A DNA stretch of 64,000 nt from Enterococcus raffinosus (GTDB lineage: Bacteria > Bacillota > Bacilli > Lactobacillales > Enterococcaceae). The DNA lies in contig NZ_JXLA01000020.1 in assembly GCF_001886185.1 (NCBI RefSeq), forward strand, positions 1 through 64,000, given 5' to 3'. This document shows, piece after piece, positions 61,869 to 64,000 of this stretch. Under the pieces are notes generated by a model. The model was not told the origin of the DNA and ran no database searches. It saw only the letters and a list, made by a program, of their open reading frames with translations. The stretch's first letter is position 1; each line of letters starts with the position of its first letter. A program made the position numbers and the translations under genes.

Positions 61869-61912
61869 AAATAACGTATCTATCTTTTTTTATAAATATA
61901 GATACGTTATTT
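61869..61912 (+). terminator. Terminator after VWA adhesin 4
   Basis: AAATAACGTATCTA/TAGATACGTTATTT perfect 14-bp stem with a T-rich loop. Confidence 0.75.
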
Positions 61913-62035
61913 ATCTTAAAATATCATTTTGTTTAAAAAGTATTTCTAGTAACTACCTAGTTATTGTTTAAAGTTAAAAAATCAAATGGAACAAAAAAAA
62001 TTTAACTATTAGTTTCTAAAAAAATTTATTTTAAA

Positions 62036-62163
62036 TTTAAAAAGTGAATTAAATAACTAGAGTTTCGGTAACGGATGTCTTTATGGGAAGGCGAACGAAG
62101 GTTTTGATAACGCATTTTTATTTTTTATAGGCAGAAGCAAGGATAGTTTATATCAGTTACCAT
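62036..62163 (+). promoter_or_regulatory. Conserved dual-box promoter of Mga-like regulator 3
   Basis: TTTAAA (62036), 10 bp, AATAAC (62052-62057); second box GATAAC (62106-62111), 54 bp on; TACCAT (62158-62163), 52 bp after that, within TATCAGTTACCAT, which nearly matches the adhesin 3 promoter at the same offset. A better -10 (TATTAT, 62164) is 6 bp further. A hairpin AGCAACAA/TTGTTGCT (62193-62200 and 62216-62223) followed by T-rich sequence lies in the leader and could terminate early. Confidence 0.55.
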
Positions 62164-62428
62164 TATTATACAGTAGACAACGGATAAACCGGAGCAACAA
62201 TCAGGTATACGTGTTTTGTTGCTTGGCTTTTTCTTTTGCCGTTTATGAAGGTAAGAAGGAGGGGACGCAGGCTATTTTATTTGATCAACTAAAATAAATG
62301 TTGGTATTCAATGCGTATGAGGCGAAAGGGGTTTTGTTTCATACGGGTATAGCGCACATAATGTGGCTATTTCATGATCAAAATTGTTAGTGGGGATAAG
62401 CATAGGAGTGAATGAAGAGGGTGAGAAG

Positions 62429-63922
62429 ATGGATTTTAGAGAAATTTTAGGGGTGAGCAATCTGCGACATCTGCGGTTGATTGAACTGCTTTACGCATGT
62501 CGTACCGGATTATCAAGTGACCAATTATTAGAGGAGTTAGAATGTTCACTATCCGTTTTACTAAAGGATGTAAAACTGATCAATAGTCAACAGGATGCCT
62601 TTAGAGTTCAGAAATATAAAGGACTTTATCAGCTGAAGATCAAGTCGCATATCAGTATTAATCGTCTCTATGCGGACACGATCCAGCATTCACCGGAGTT
62701 TCAAATCATCGAAGAGCTGCTGTATGAAGAGTGCGAAAATATAATCGATCTATCGAAAAAGCTTTATTTGAGTCCCTCAAAGACTCAGCGAAATTTAAAA
62801 AAAATCGAGGGTGTTCTGTCGGAAACCGGTATTACTTTGCAGTATCGTCCGTTGCGTTTAGAGGGTAACGAGAGTGTCATTCGTCATATGTACTATCGCT
62901 ATTTCATTGAGAAGTCGGATCGGCTTGGTTCTTTGTATCGAGAGTTAAAGGAGTTCCAAATAAAGGCGATCACGGAACTGGTGAATCAATTCATCCAATT
63001 GAATAAGTTGGAGGACAACTATATTTCCCGCAAACGCTTGGGGTATAACATGTACATTAGTTTATGGCGGATCAAAAACGGTCATTATTATCCGAAGTCG
63101 AAGCTCAACAGTGATTTGATGCTGCCGGAGAAGCAGCTGCTGGATGCCTTTAAGCGAATGGCGATGGAAGTTTTTCGAGTGAAGCTGTCTTCTGATAAGA
63201 TTAAAGATTGCCTTTGGTTGTCTTATGGCGATGTAGTTGTGGCTAGTAAAAGTCAATTACAAAGCGCGTTAAGGAAAGAAGATGGGTACGCGGATTTCTA
63301 TTATCGTCATTTAGAATTGGTGGAGGAGTTTGATAGTCTTTTGAATTTCTCTTTGGGGAATGATAAAAAGCAGGACTTGGCGATTGTTTTGATGAATGAG
63401 CATCAGATCTATGAACCCGAGGGACAGTATATCGACATTTTGTTCCGTCAACGAAAGATCTTTTTGGAAAAATTATCAGAGACACATGACCAAGCGGTTA
63501 AAAAGGTGAAGCGAATCGTTGATCAATTTGTTAATCGTTACCAAATCTATCAAGAAGAAGATTTCGTTTGGAATTATGTCTATCTCTTGATTACTATGGT
63601 TCCTCAAAGCCTGTCACTGTTAGCCAGCTGTGATCGACCATTGAAGCTGCTCTTGTTATCAGAGCTTTCTCCAACGGAAGAATTCTTTTTAGGCAGCCAA
63701 ATTGAGAATCAAATTTATGGAAACTTTGAGGTTCACTATGTAGAGAAAAAGCTAAGCAATGTAAATATCCACCGTTCAGAGTTGGAAAAATATGATGCGC
63801 TGATCACTTCAAGCAGCGTGGAAGAAGTACCGGAGGAGTACCCAACTGTTGTGATTGATCCGTTTCTAACGAATCAAGATGTCCATCAGTTGCAACAGCT
63901 CGTTAGTAAGTTAGCCGGTTGA
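62429..63922 (+). CDS. Mga-family transcriptional regulator 3
   Basis: A 497-aa regulator, the same length as regulator 1 and its closest relative here (LSSDQLLEELECSL, LLLSELSPTEEFFL, YDALITSSSVEEVP). The start at 62429 (MDFREILG) matches the paralogues and follows AGAGGGTGAGA; an in-frame start at 62384 lacks a site. Probable targets are adhesin and pilin promoters of this island and its own promoter. Whatever follows it lies beyond the window; 63923-64000 shows nothing. Confidence 0.9.
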   Translation: MDFREILGVSNLRHLRLIELLYACRTGLSSDQLLEELECSLSVLLKDVKLINSQQDAFRVQKYKGLYQLKIKSHISINRLYADTIQHSPEFQIIEELLYEECENIIDLSKKLYLSPSKTQRNLKKIEGVLSETGITLQYRPLRLEGNESVIRHMYYRYFIEKSDRLGSLYRELKEFQIKAITELVNQFIQLNKLEDNYISRKRLGYNMYISLWRIKNGHYYPKSKLNSDLMLPEKQLLDAFKRMAMEVFRVKLSSDKIKDCLWLSYGDVVVASKSQLQSALRKEDGYADFYYRHLELVEEFDSLLNFSLGNDKKQDLAIVLMNEHQIYEPEGQYIDILFRQRKIFLEKLSETHDQAVKKVKRIVDQFVNRYQIYQEEDFVWNYVYLLITMVPQSLSLLASCDRPLKLLLLSELSPTEEFFLGSQIENQIYGNFEVHYVEKKLSNVNIHRSELEKYDALITSSSVEEVPEEYPTVVIDPFLTNQDVHQLQQLVSKLAG

Positions 63923-64000
63923 AAGGGACCGATTCCAACCCATAAAAGGGGCGGTAAAAATAGCCGCAAATCCCCTAAAGCAGAAGAGCAGTAAGAGACC

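Noticed and set aside
61870-61875. AATAAC within the terminator after adhesin 4
   Set aside because: Part of a perfect terminator stem and not paired with another box; it shows that the hexamer alone is not diagnostic in AT-rich DNA.

Overview
The window looks like chromosomal DNA of a low-GC Firmicute, most likely an Enterococcus or close relative. Supporting signs are strong AGGAGG ribosome sites, a LicT/PTS beta-glucoside locus, LPXTG pilins with a class C sortase, Mga-type regulators, and an inducible cat with a Gram-positive style leader peptide. The genus is inference; there is no rRNA, tRNA, CRISPR array, IS element or phage module to anchor it.

Layout. 1-5.3 kb: metG, then a convergent TetR-controlled ABC exporter (TetR, ATPase, two permeases) with a perfect 12-bp inverted-repeat operator. 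5.7-15 kb: a hairpin-rich intergenic region, then pilus operon 1 (large MSCRAMM-like adhesin, pilin with an unusual sorting motif, LPMTG major pilin, sortase C). 15-17.6 kb: small membrane proteins (one broken by an in-frame stop), a DJ-1/PfpI protein and an LRR protein. 17.6-24.8 kb: beta-glucoside utilisation, with a cre-like site, RAT/terminator switch, LicT antiterminator, PTS IIBCA permease, divergent RpiR regulator, and GH4 plus GH1 phospho-beta-glucosidases.

25-45 kb and 56.7-64 kb: a large surface-adhesin/pilus island. It holds four VWA-domain tip adhesins of about 1080-1280 aa, two short-pilin/major-pilin pairs, one decayed LPXTG gene and three full-length Mga-family regulators. No sortase lies in this island; the only one in the window is in pilus operon 1. 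Six transcription units here share a promoter layout: TTTAAA-N10..12-RATAAC, a second RATAAC 53-55 bp downstream, and a TAnnAT -10 box 51-52 bp after that. I read this as the likely binding signature of the Mga-like regulators. It is the strongest candidate for an undescribed system: a co-regulated, modular set of interchangeable tip adhesins, basal pilins and shafts. The three smaller (basal-type) pilins also share a non-LPXTG sorting motif of the form [YF]P[KS][TM]N[DE].

45-56.6 kb: an accessory stretch of mostly minus-strand small genes (histidine phosphatase, YxeA-like, XRE, GyrI-like, HXXEE, small membrane proteins, tandem paralogues flanking a P-loop kinase, an SdpI-type fragment). It ends with a divergent chloramphenicol acetyltransferase under a recognisable leader-peptide attenuator and a plus-strand aldehyde dehydrogenase.
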